64,000 nucleotides of DNA from Rhabditoides inermis (taxonomy: Eukaryota > Nematoda > Chromadorea > Rhabditida > Rhabditidae): positions 416,001-480,000 of the forward strand of contig CAWZYM010000146.1 of the NCBI GenBank assembly GCA_963966185.1, read 5' to 3'. The stretch's first letter is position 1. Each line of letters starts with the position of its first letter. Shown in pieces: positions 45,596 to 56,652 of this stretch. The notes under the pieces were generated by a model. That model saw only the letters and a program-made list of their open reading frames with translations, was not told the origin of the DNA and searched no databases. The position numbers and the translations under genes are program-made.

Positions 45596-45920
45596 ATGAG
45601 CCACGTTGCCTCTAACGTCGAACGTTCTCGAACATCTCTCGACCATTTGCATACTTGCTCACTGTTGATCCATTCGTCATCATCACGTTGCGAAATCCAA
45701 GAAATCCGTGAGTTACCCACTAGTGCACTCCCAACACACTTATCACTTATCGGACTCCTCCTTATTTATGAACCAAGTTGCCTCTAACGTCGAACGTTCT
45801 CAAACTTCTCTCGACCATTTGCATACTTGCTTACGGCTGATCCAATCGTCATCATCACGTTGCGAAATCCAAGAAATCTGTGAGTCACTCACTAGTGCAC
45901 TCCCAACAGACTTATCACTT
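45596..45920 (-). repeat. minisatellite, about 175-bp unit, about two copies
   Basis: Reverse-orientation partner of the array at 9950-10545 with fewer units. Each unit has AACGTCGAACGTTCTC and CACTAGTGCACTCCCAACA. Confidence 0.75.
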
Positions 45921-46567
45921 ATCGAGCTTCTTATCTTCTCACAGTGAACGGTTTCGGAAATCGATCGATCGCGGGTGCCGCCGTCGCCCTTCACTTCGAT
46001 TTCGCTTTGTACCTTCTTTTCCTCCAATCAAGAATCCGCGCTTCGCCCTACTCGTGCACTCCCAACAGGCTTAATCGACGTCGCCTTATCGTCTCACAGT
46101 GAACGGTCTCAATTCGATAATCAGTTGATACTCCACAGAAACTCATCTCCGAGCGGCGGTGGCGGTGACTTTCATTGTCGTCGGGTGGTCATTCGAGGGA
46201 GCGCGGGAAGGGACAACCGCTCGCGGAGACGGGAAAATGAGAATTGAAAACGAGAATAACTGAAGAAAAGGATGCCACAGCTATGTGTGCAGTTCGTGAT
46301 GCGGTGAGAAAATGAGGAAAGCTGTATGGTGTCACTATGTCGGATAGTGAATGAGACACAAAGGAAAGGATAACGGCACCCGATTGCTGATTTGTTATCA
46401 TATGACATGTACTTTAGTATCATTTAACACGCCCAATGGTTCGATGATAGCATCATTTTATTTGATTAAAAAACTATAGGAAGATGAAATTGATTAAAGT
46501 CCTCCAATTCCCCAATAGCACAAATTTGTGCGCAAGCACGTTGTATTCGTTGTAGCTAACAACTTAC

Positions 46568-46870
46568 GCGATCTGCATCATAATGGATGACTAGGGAATC
46601 GTTCAAGGATTGCTTTCGTATATTCCAAATTGCGCTGCTTGCGCGCGAACGGTGGAAAATCACCCTGGCGCAAGAATGGTGCGGAAAAATTTGAACTGGT
46701 GAATTGGCGGTAACTTTATAAATATCAATGCAAATGTACTTTTTGCAGTGACCTACTTCATCTACATTTATGTTCTTCATATCATCACAACTCTCTTGTT
46801 CTATGCTTTCATGAGAACAAAGTCGTTCAGGATGGTAATACATTTTTGATGTTAGCCTGACTTCAATCGC
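46568..46870 (-). CDS. conserved exon of unknown gene, divergent from the Cys-rich gene (right)
   Basis: Counterpart of 8993-9295: 303 nt, acceptor CTAAACAG, donor GTAAGT, same reading frame. Seen differences are V/S, P/T, I/F and L/R replacements. It is head-to-head with the gene starting near 46999, with about 110 bp between, so a shared promoter region is possible. Confidence 0.4.
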
Positions 46871-46998
46871 CTGTTTAGAAACACGCAACAAGCAAGTCGA
46901 TCACCCATTTGGCTTTCCGATCTTTGCCATACGTCATATTTCCTATCTACATAAGTGAGATTTCAAAGTTCTAGTTTTCATTTGCTATTCTCACACAT

Positions 46999-49900
46999 TG
47001 ATCACACATCAATTACTCGATTTAGTTGCTGTTTGTGGAATCATCGCACTGCCTGTACTATCCGAGTCGAATGGTAAAAATTTTGATTCTAATAGAAAGG
47101 AAGACTTGTTTTTAGAATGCACCGTCAAAGACATTTACGCCTCGAAGAGTGATATATGCTACAAAGACGCGCGGTGCTACCCAGAATATTTGAGAACGAA
47201 TAATCTCTTCACTGGAATAAATTGCAAAACGTGATTGTTCTTTATGAACCTAGAGAAGGTTTTAACGTCGCTTGTAATCTTCAGAATCGACTGTGCGCGA
47301 AAGAAACCACTGGCTTACGAGAATAATGGAACACTGATGATGGTGAAAACTCTGCATTGCATTGGAGACAATTCATGGATTGTAAACGGATGGAAAGTGA
47401 CTGGACTCAAAGCAACCTGTGTCGATGGTATGTACATTGCTTACAATTTGCTGAAACTATTCATTGTTTTTGAGATTGTGATAAGTGCTCTGCTCCGACT
47501 ATTTTCGATTGTCAAAATGGACAAGAATGTCTCACTATACCAACTGTTTCGGAGGCAGAAAATATGTGCTCACGGTATTCATTTTGTATTGGAAGATTGC
47601 GAAATAATCATATTGCAGCTTGAAATGTGCTGCTGGTATTATGATGAAGGAAACTGGAACATCAATCTCCATTGCTCCTTCTGTGATAGTTTGCAACAGT
47701 GGTAATTGGGTTCCTGGAAATACAACATGTATGTTTTTGGGAGGGGGATGGGGCAAAAAATAGAAAAAAAACATTTCAGCGATTGCATCTTCATATCACT
47801 GCTCCAAAGGTTTGTATTTTATTTTTTTTCAAATAAGTATTTTATTTCAGACTGTAATAATTGCAACTTCGTGAGAACTGATACTTGCTTGAACCAGAAT
47901 GGTTGGACATGTGATAAAAACAAGATTATTACTAACAATCGCAACGACCAAGCAATGAAATGTCAATTGTAAGAAGTCATTTCAATTTTTCATATACATT
48001 TAACATACTTTTAGTCTTTCGTGCTCTGATGGCACGTCCCTGATGTATTTCTCGCTAACAGATGGTGTCTTGAAACCGGTATATTTGTTTCCCGTTTGTT
48101 GTATGTTACTTACTTTAGGTGGATCCGAAACATCGTTGTTCTCCCCAAGGATGGATCGATATTGATTCCACCATCGGCACTCCTATGCATTCCATCCAAG
48201 TCACTTGTGTCAAACGTGAGACATGTTTCATGCAGGTCACTGCCTAGAAAGAACTTGCTTTCAGAATGCAATCAGTGCACTCACGATTTGTCAAACTGTC
48301 CGAAGGGATTCATTTGTGATTCGTCTTCTTTATCCGAAACAAGCGCAAACAACGAATGCAAAACGTACGATTGCACATGAGTGAAAGCGCGAATATAATA
48401 TGTTTAGACTCGAATGTACGAATGGAGAAAATATGTTCTACATGAGTTCTGATTGGACTCAACTTGAAAGCGGACAGCTGACTTGTGAATCAGACTCGAA
48501 TTGGATTTCAAGCAATGGCAATCTTTCCAGTCCAACGATTGTTTGCGGAAAAGGTGACAGAAACACTGTTGAACTACATAAGTTCAATTACATTCAGACT
48601 GTGGTAAATGCAATGTACCCGAGTATATGGATTGTAAACCAGGATACGAGTGTGCCAGTTCCTTCACAAAAACAGACACTGGATGCTTCAAGTAAGTTGG
48701 GGTTGGATAGGTTTGAATGGATGGAATGTTGCAGATGGAGTTGTACTGGTGACTATGACCTATACTATATGCAAGACAACGTGCTCGCTATGTCGGCTGG
48801 TTTGGATATCGTTTGTGATTCTGATCGCAAATTGAATATCGATGGAAAGAAAGTCGATTCTGTAAAGGCCATTTGCGCTAAAGGTGATGTTCACTAATAT
48901 CAGTTGGTTTATCTTCTGCTTCAAGAATGTTCTAAATGTATGATACCGGCATCGATCGATTGTCCCAATGGCTACGGCTGTCAAATGAATAACGCGTTGA
49001 AACATGAGAAATCTCTCATGAACTCTTGCGACAAGTGAACGTTCACGAGATAACTGATGTCAAACATGCGGCTTTTTCAGAATCACATGTTCTACTGAAG
49101 AATTCTACTACAGAAACGCCAATAATCAGTTTGCTCTCACATCATCTGCCATCCAGTGTGATAAAGACATGAATTGGCACATAGACGGAACAATTGCAAC
49201 TCGAACGGTGCATGGATTTTGTGGAAAAAGTTTGTGATTTAAATGATTTGACTGTGATTGTGACCCTGCACATGAAATCATTCAGAATGTGTTACCTGCC
49301 AGGCTATTACATACACATGTCCTGACAATTTCATATGCACAAATGTTACATCGATACAAAGCCCAAACCTGATGAAATGTGATACGTATGTACTATAGCA
49401 CGTTAAAGATTGTAACAATTAAATTATTACTTTCAGATTCGAGTGTCCTGATAAGTTAATGTACTACAAAAGTGAAACTGGAACGCTTTCGTCAACTGAG
49501 GGAATCATTCAATGCTATACTGATGGAAAATGGCACCTACAAAACAATCAATTCACTAGTTTGTCTGCTTTTTGTGGAAAAAGTTAGTTTTTCATTATAT
49601 TTGAACAAAACCATTTGTTATTCAAGATTGTAACAAGTGTAAGGTAAATAAAATCAGTTGCAAGATTGGATATAAGTGTCCAGACAAAATGGTTGAGACG
49701 CCTTGTAAAAGGTATTATTTGATTTGTGGTTCAATTTAAACCACGTAACTGTTACAGATCGTGCCCGAGGACCTCCAAGCTATACTATTTTGATTCCAAC
49801 AATATACTGTCTGCTTCCTCTGAAAACACAGTTCAATGTGGAGATGATTTCAAATGGAATGTAGGTGACAAAAAGATTCCATCTCTGAAAGCCTTCTGCG

Positions 49901-52075
49901 GTCAAGGTGCGTTCATGTATTATGTTCCATATTCTTAATCAATACAAGCTTTGTCAGCTTGTAACCACTGTCCGAATCCGGTGTTCGAATGTCCTCCTGA
50001 ACATAAATGCAGCGGTCAACCAAAAAAACCGAATTCAGAATGCGTCAGGTCAATTGATATACATTACAACTTACATACTTACATTTCATTCCAAATGTAT
50101 TCAACATTCCTATATGCATGCTTGCAGTTATTTATGCGACGATGACTATTTACTGTACTATGATAAACAAGGCTTCGTGAAATCCACTGAGAAACTTGAG
50201 TGTGGGACAGACGGCAAATGGAAAATAGGAGAACAATTCATCTCGGACACAAAACACAAATTGGGATGTGGCATACGTATGAGAACTCATAACTTTCTTG
50301 CTGATAATGTGTTGTTTTGATTTAGCTTGTAACAGATGTCCGAGTCTGAACTTCGAATGTCCTAAGGGATACCTTTGCCAGCCTGCTTACCATGCCGACC
50401 TTGTCGTCAACAAATGCAGAACGTTCGTGTCAAAACGTTTGCATCAAAAGTGTTTTCAGATACATATGCCGCGAGCCGAATGCGAAATTGCATCTTGTCA
50501 ACACCGATGCGATCACAGTTCTGCCTGATTTGATGTGTGATACTGATGGCATTTGGAAGACAAGCGACAATAAGCACCTCGCAGCAGATGCGAAGATAAC
50601 CTGTGGAAATGGTATGGGTCTAAATGTGCACTTTGTGGAGAGTTATTCTTTCTGTTGTGTGGAGAGTTATTCTTTCTGTTCTGTGCACCCTCCCCAGTTC
50701 GTTCGGGAGGGTGCACAGCACAGAAAGAATAACTTCACAGCCAGTGCACTCTCTTCCACGTACAACGGAGCAGACTTGTGGTCTCAAGTCTGCTCCGTTG
50801 TACGTGGAAGGGAGTGCACTGGTTGTGAAGAGTTCTTCTTTCTGTGCTGTGCATCCTCCCCAGTCCGTTCACCACTCCACCACAAGTCTGCTCCGTTGTA
50901 CGCGGAAAGGAGTGCACTGGTTGTGAAGAGTTCTTCTTTCTGTGCTGTGCATCCTCCCCAGTCCGTTCTCCACTCCACCACAAGTCTGCTACGTTGTACG
51001 TGGAAGGGAGTGCACTGGTTGTGAAGAGTTCTTCTTTCTGTGCTGTGCACCCTCCCCAGTCCGTTCTCCACTCCAACACAAGTCTGCTTCGTTGTACGTG
51101 GAAGGGAGTGCACTGGTTGTGAAGAGTTCTTCTTGCTGTGCTGTGCACCCTCCCCAGTTCGTTCTCCACTCCACCAGAAGTTTGCTCCCAGTTATGACCC
51201 TGTATGTTCGAAAGAACGTCTTTACGTTTTGTATTCACTATACGGCGAAGCACTGATATTCGCTCTTTCCATTGATCACAATTTTTTTATTCAGATTGCA
51301 TCACATGTCCAGCGCTGAGCTCGGAATGTCCTGAAGGTTACATTTGCCAGAATCCTAATCCTATTCTTTCCGAGCCTGCCGCCAACGAATGCAAAACGTT
51401 TGTAGAAGTGAAAACTGCATTATCACTGATCGTTTCAGATACACATGCCACGAGCCGAATGGAAAATTGCATCTTGTCAAGACCGATTCGATTACAGTTC
51501 TGCCTGATTTGGTGTGTGATACTGACGGCATTTGGAAGACAAGCGACAATAAACACCTTTCAGCAGATGCGAAGATAGCCTGTGGAAATGGTATGGGTCC
51601 ACACTGAGATTATCGATATATTAATATTATGATGTTGAGAATGCCCCAAATGCGATGCATTTTCGAAGACTTGTCCCGAAAATTCTTCATGTCGAGAAAC
51701 AGATGTGATTAAGACCCCGGAATCGTGTTACAAGTTAGTAGTGTAGAGTTGTAGTAGTTGTTTTTGTTCCATTTCTTTGTAAATGTATGTTTTTTTTCAG
51801 AAGAGTTTGTCTGGACGGTTGGAAAATGATGTATGCGACAAATTATTCGGAAATCGTATGGTACGAGAATGTACTGAACGAGGGTGAATTGGTTTGCAAA
51901 GATGACAAGAAGTGGTACTGGAACGAGAAACACGTGACAGATGCAATATGCTCTAAAGGTACACTACTTTACGAATGAATATATGCTTCTGAGTTATATG
52001 TTCAGAATGTCCCGTATGCAATCTTCTCGAAAAAAAGAAGCTGATGACTTGTCCCAATGGATTCGATTGCGTGGA
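46999..52075 (+). CDS. Cys-rich modular protein, right-arm copy (about 28 exons, 3' truncated)
   Basis: Exon 1 ends at 47073 after a hydrophobic stretch (VAVCGIIALPVL, likely signal peptide). Early exons are 47116-47230, 47285-47427, 47475-47574, 47619-47728, 47780-47809, 47851-47968, 48015-48078, 48119-48215, 48265-48364 and 48408 onward. Most later exons alternate: type A (C-x2-C, CP-x-G-x2-C, final C; e.g. ECNQCTHDLSNCPKGFICD) and type B (core 'C..DG.W', ending CGKG; e.g. VCDTDGIWKTSDNKH). A-to-B introns are phase 2 and B-to-A introns phase 1, so each A+B pair is a symmetrical unit that can be duplicated without breaking frame. Most introns are 40-60 nt and end TTTCAG, TTGCAG or TTTAG. The last exon is cut at about 52068 by foreign DNA. 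Its expected final exon lies at 62317-62547. Start codon unresolved. Nematode DUF281-like or sushi-like modules are possible relatives but not established. Confidence 0.65.
50611..51293 (+). repeat. 98-bp minisatellite with palindromic start, inside an intron
   Basis: Units of CAAGTCTGCTCCGTTGTACG plus TGGAAGGGAGTGCACTGG recur at about 50786, 50882, 50980 and 51078. The array begins with two palindromes: CTGTGCACCCTCCC...GGGAGGGTGCACAG (about 50682-50720) and CTTCCACGTACAACGGAGCA facing its complement (50753-50811). So the first unit is inverted relative to the rest. It makes this intron about 680 nt instead of about 50. Confidence 0.85.
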
Positions 52076-52175
52076 CTTATGGAATCAGAGGCCTTTAGAA
52101 GAACCGTGGGTTTTGAAATTTTAAAATTTCGCGCGTTACCGCGATCCAGAAGAACCGTGATATATTCGTAAAATC

Positions 52176-52250
52176 ATAGGGGAGGGTTCGAACCCGCGAC
52201 CTTCAGATCACTGGCGGCCGCACTAACCAGTTGCGCCACAGGGAGAGTTA
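52176..52250 (-). repeat. tRNA-derived SINE head
   Basis: The minus strand has CCTGTGGCGCAACTGGTTAG (A-box, with a D-stem GCGC/GTGC) and GCGGGTTCGAACCC (perfect B-box). The anticodon arm has a 14-nt loop and no acceptor stem pairs, so it is not a working tRNA gene. Confidence 0.55.
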
Positions 52251-52452
52251 GACAGCTGTCCGAAAGTATCTTTGATAATACGGGCGAGAGCACAACGCAA
52301 TGCAGCAAACTAGGAATTGTATGTTCCAACTTATGTCCCCGAAATGAAATCGCACTACACACATCCACAAACACACGAGCTCATTCATGAGCATAAATAT
52401 CAAAAATATAAATATCAATGATCACAACTAATCTCTATGCAAAGAAACAACT

Positions 52453-52807
52453 TTACTCAGAACGAGTTATACATATGCACACAATAACAATGAAAACATG
52501 GCCGTCAAATAACAAAACAATCTCTTTCTCCTTGTTCATGCTGCGAACGGGAGCGGGAGGGTGGCGGGCTCGGAGCTGATGGTGCTGCTCGCCACACATG
52601 CCTCGCCTCGCCTGGCCACGCACGGCGTACACCTGAAGTCGGTCAGGGAGCGAATGGAGGAACAATATGACAACTGACGTAATGTTGGGAAAATCATGAA
52701 ATAAAACAATGAAAGAACTACATATAACTCACTTGGATGATCGCAAGAACTGAAAACTGGACATGACGCGACCCGGATAGACGACGCTCCGCCGCGCACC
52801 CACATCT
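52453..52807 (-). CDS. possible two-exon fragment, unknown
   Basis: Minus-strand frame MWVRGGASSIRVASCPVFSS runs to a GTGAGT donor at about 52733. An acceptor GACTTCAG at about 52634 is followed by an open frame (VYAVRGQARRGMCGEQHHQL). The frames around the join are ambiguous, and no domain is recognised. Confidence 0.2.
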
Positions 52808-53059
52808 GAAATTACACTCATAATCGATAATAGGATGAGAGTCAACACGATTGGCTACGTATTAAACAACAACAACGAGTAATGATAGCAAAAAGAAAAG
52901 TTATCAAACAACCTTCTATAAACGACAAATTACATGGGTCTGATGAGTTACGAAGCTACACACACATTCTGAACCGTTTCCATAATGTCACTCCGATGTT
53001 TTGAAATTAACAAACACAATAAAGTGATCAAATAACAGAATAAACAACCAAAACAGCAT

Positions 53060-53193
53060 TATCTGTTAAAAAGTACTTGCGTAAAGCTATTAAGTTTGTC
53101 TTGACCCAATTCAACAAAAGCGCATGCATAAAACGTTTACAAATACTAAAACAAACCTGCGCCTCTCTCTTTCCCCTCCTCTCTCTCTTTCTT

Positions 53194-53255
<62 letters not shown>

Positions 53256-53421
53256 GACGTATGACGTTATTCATTTGTATTCTTAGAGTTCATCTGTTAG
53301 TGTCCACTGTCCGTTATGCGCAGGTTTGTGTTAGTATTTGTAAACGTTTTATGCATGCGCTTTTGTTGAATTGGGTCAAGACAAACTTAATAGCTTTACG
53401 CAAGTACTTTTTAACAGATAA
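53060..53421 (+). mobile_element. MITE with a (CT)n core
   Basis: Arm TTATCTGTTAAAAAGTACTT...AACAAACCTGCGC (53060-53160) is repeated inverted at 53318-53421. It shares TTCAACAAAAGCGCATGCAT with the other MITEs. A 90-bp (CT)n run (53161-53254) lies inside. Confidence 0.75.
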
Positions 53422-53984
53422 CATATGTGCTTTTGTTGAATTTAAGAGAAATTTCTTCTCTTTCTGATTCCCAAGCTCTGTCGTAAATTAGTACGCATAG
53501 AACTATTATGTGATACATTTTATGATGTGACGCACAATGTTGCGTGTATATGTAACTATTTTTTTGGTATTGCATAGAAACAATTCTAATCGACACTTCT
53601 CTGAATTACGGTCGCCGTTGTGTAAGTGTATGTCTGCGCTCTCACCCGACAGCGTGCTCTCTCGCGATTTCTCTGCGCGCCCTGCCCGCCTGCCGGCAGA
53701 GAGTCAGCGTTACCGGACACGACATCCACCCAATGTAGAGTGTAGAGCTTCGTCTGTGTCCATGTCCATGCCATTTAGTATCCTCGCGTCATACTTCCAC
53801 ATGAGAGTACTTCCCGCCGCCTCACTGGTTTGTCAGGAAAGATTCTTGTCTATGACCGATCATTCGGCGGCGGGGCAAAATGAGAAGACCCGACCGCACG
53901 CCGCGGGAAAAAAATCTCTCATATATCCAAAATATAGTGTTATACATAGCCTTCCCGTCACGGTTTAAAAATCGTATTTCGAAA

Positions 53985-54480
53985 TTATCTCTCTTCTCTC
54001 TCTTCTCTCTCTTCTCTCTCTTCTCTCTCTTCTCCCTCTTCTCCCCCTTCTCCCTCTTCTCCCTCTTCTCTCTCTTCTCTCTCTTTTCTTACTTCTCCCT
54101 CTTCTCCCTCTTCTCTTTTCTCTCTTCTCTCTTCTCTCTCTTCTCTCTCTATATATGTCTCTCTTTATCTCTCCCTCTCTCCTCTCTCTTTCCCCTCTCT
54201 CTCCTTCTTATCTCTCCTCCCTATTATTTCGAGATTTTCTCTCTTCTCTCTCTTCTCTCTCTTCTCCCTCTTCTCTCTCTTCATTTCCCTCTCTCTTCTC
54301 TCTTCTCTCTCTTCTCTCTCTTCTCTCTCTTCTCTCTCTTCTCTCTCTTCTCTCTCTTCTCTCTTCTCTCTCTTCTCTCTCTTCTCTCTCTTCTCTCTCT
54401 TCTCTCTCTTCTCTCTCTTCTCCCTCTTCTCTCTCTTCTCTCTCTATCTATATATGTCTCTCTTTATCTCTCTCTCTCCC
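53985..54480 (+). repeat. 500-bp polypyrimidine (CTCTCTT)n tract
   Basis: Almost pure C/T strand made of CTCTCTTCT units with small interruptions. The apparent 261-aa and 177-aa frames here are Ser/Leu/Phe low-complexity artefacts. Confidence 0.95.
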
Positions 54481-54699
54481 TCCCGCACGAGATGCTCGCT
54501 CTTCCTCTCGTTGTCTTTCACCCCCGACATCTGCAATCTCGCCGCCGCCCGCAGCGAGGGGCGGGGCTCTGCACTTTTGGGTGCAAGTTGGGTGCACGTT
54601 GGAAAAAGTCGGCGGTCAGCGTGACGGGAAGGAAGGAAGGAAGGAAGCGCTGGCCTTTCGCCTAGTGCGCGCGCGGGATCGCGCATAACTTCTTTCAGA

Positions 54700-55230
54700 G
54701 AAGAGATACAAAGATACCATCAATTAGTGATCTGGCCTACGGACCCGTGCGAATCTAACTAACATGAATTAGATGAGTTCACATTCCTGCTAACATGATT
54801 TTTGGATAGAGCTTCTTGAAAATTCTGGCGCGAGCACTATCCTAAGTCAAAAGAGAGGGGCTAGGGACCACAACGTGACACGTAGAATTTCTGTCGAAAT
54901 CATGTAACATTTTCTGACTGGACACGTTACTTGTTCTAATTAGCGTAGAACGATTCGCCCTTCCGCGCTGATTTCAACGGTATTTGATTTATGGGAAAAC
55001 GTGCCCCGTAAAGTAGTGAAAATTGAGTAAATGTTATATAATGACGTCATATTTCTTTGATCTAGCCGCCAGCGCCTAAAACAAGTAATGCAAAACTATG
55101 TTGTAAGATACGTGGTTTATCAAGTACTTATCGATTACAATCAAACAAAGCTTACTGATACCGTTAGTGACAATGTTATCCATAATTTCACAGTTTATGA
55201 CGTCATCAGTGCTTTGATCTAGCCGCCCCT
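54700..55230. other. no recognised gene
   Basis: AT-rich sequence. The phrase TTTGATCTAGCCGCC occurs twice in the same orientation (about 55057 and 55212), each after a GACGTCAT, suggesting a short direct duplication. Confidence 0.4.
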
Positions 55231-55237
55231 TGTCGCA

Positions 55238-55289
55238 CTTTTCCTGTGTGAGCGCGCGCTCGGAGGTGCGCGCGCTCACACAGGAAAAG
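55238..55289. repeat. perfect 22-bp stem hairpin
   Basis: CTTTTCCTGTGTGAGCGCGC plus GC (55238-55259) pairs perfectly with 55268-55289 over an 8-nt loop (TCGGAGGT). Confidence 0.9.
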
Positions 55290-55448
55290 CCGTTTTCGTG
55301 AACAAGGGATACCCTACCAAGTACTGAGAGAGTTTCAGACCATTATATCATTTTATAATATAGTTGGGCTTTGTTAAAATTAGAATTTTGCATTTTTTGA
55401 TATTGTTTCTTTACTCCTTATTATTTAAGTTCAAGTAAATAATCATGT

Positions 55449-56451
55449 AATTCTCTTTCGAAAAGTACAGAAGTAAAGAGGAGGGGTTTGTTTTGATCTA
55501 ATTCAACAAAAGCGCATGCATAAAATCTATTCGCAGCTGACTAAAATTTCAAAACTAACCTGCTCTTTCAAACAATGTTTTATTTACTCTAAAAAAAGCA
55601 CTTTGATGTGATTTTTGTGCAGGGCATGCATATTTCAATACATTTTTTGTTACTTCAGACCGTTCTTTTATGTTATTTTTAAGGAAGGACTCCGGGGAAA
55701 ACAACATTAGGGGTCATTATTCACAGGATATCGTGATTTGAACATATCTACAGACGAAAGATTTTTTTTACTCACCAAAATTTGCATAAAGAATTTTTTT
55801 CGGCAGTACGAATACTATTGACCGTCACTTTGGGCGCAAGATTTTGGCATTTTGCCAATGCCGCAAGACCGCCCCCAATCAGCTGGACAGGCGCAGTCAC
55901 AGAGACACGAGTTTTCCTCCACGAGACTAGTTCGCGCCTGATTCTGTGTTTGGCTGGCACAAGATGAAAGAAGCCGCGCGAGTCACGCACACTCTCCCTC
56001 ACTGCTGTTGATTTCCCGCGCAAAACGAGGGCTGACCAAGTGACAGAGACACGGTAGAAAATAGTGAAATTAGTCTCGCCGCGACGACACGCGCCAGTGT
56101 GCCACTGGAGCGCACCATTCTGCGCCGGCTGGCACGTTCCCCGGAGTCCTTCTTTAAAGAAAAACAAAACATTGCTTACTTGATGTTATATTGTGGCTAT
56201 GTTATATAACAATGATGTTTTGTTGAAAGTTGATTTTTGGTACTTTCAATGTTCAATTCAATCCTAACAAGTAACTTGCAACAAAATCAAAATTTTGTAG
56301 TGCACGTTATGATTTCTTTTCACCGATTAGAAAGAGCAGGTTTGTTTTGAAATTTTAGTCAGCTGCGAATAGATTGTATGCATGCGCTTTTGTTGAATTA
56401 GATCAAAACAAACCCCTCCTCTTTACTTCTGTACTTTTCGAAAGAGAATGG
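55449..56451 (+). mobile_element. 1.0-kb MITE-family element with about 125-bp inverted repeats
   Basis: Arms: ATTCTCTTTCGAAAAGTACA...AACCTGCTCTTTC (55449-55575) and its inverted copy 56326-56451. The 750-bp interior includes a 131-codon minus frame (55772-56167) with no recognisable transposase features. It is the largest member of the family in this window. Confidence 0.75.
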
Positions 56452-56652
56452 ATGTCCTTTTCTCAAATTTCGAAGAAATTTTTTTCTCAATTTGATTTAC
56501 GAAAATGAAGTATACATTTATTCAAATATCTATATCTGTACATAATATTACATAAACTACAATGTATATTTGGATAGACAAAACAACAAAACGTATACAT
56601 CATGAATTTATTACGCCAAATATTAAAATATACATATACAATTACTACAACA

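Larger units (their letters stand above)
44520..52068 (-). repeat. main block of the right arm of the inverted duplication
   Basis: Mirrors left-arm 4785-12430 in opposite orientation. The block begins at the ACAC duplication of the retroelement. It ends inside a Cys-rich exon at about 52068, where sequence diverges; homology resumes at about 62285. Confidence 0.85.

Noticed and set aside
52176..52250. Functional tRNA gene
   Set aside because: A- and B-boxes are good, but the anticodon arm has a 14-nt loop and the acceptor stem does not pair; likewise at 12300, 18790, 24620 and 60653.
53880..54688. 261- and 177-codon frames in the CT-rich block
   Set aside because: Low-complexity Ser/Leu/Phe runs created by the CTCTCTT repeat; no start context or splice sites.
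55772..56167. 131-codon frame inside the large MITE as transposase
   Set aside because: Too short, no catalytic acidic motif or DNA-binding domain, and absent from the other family members.
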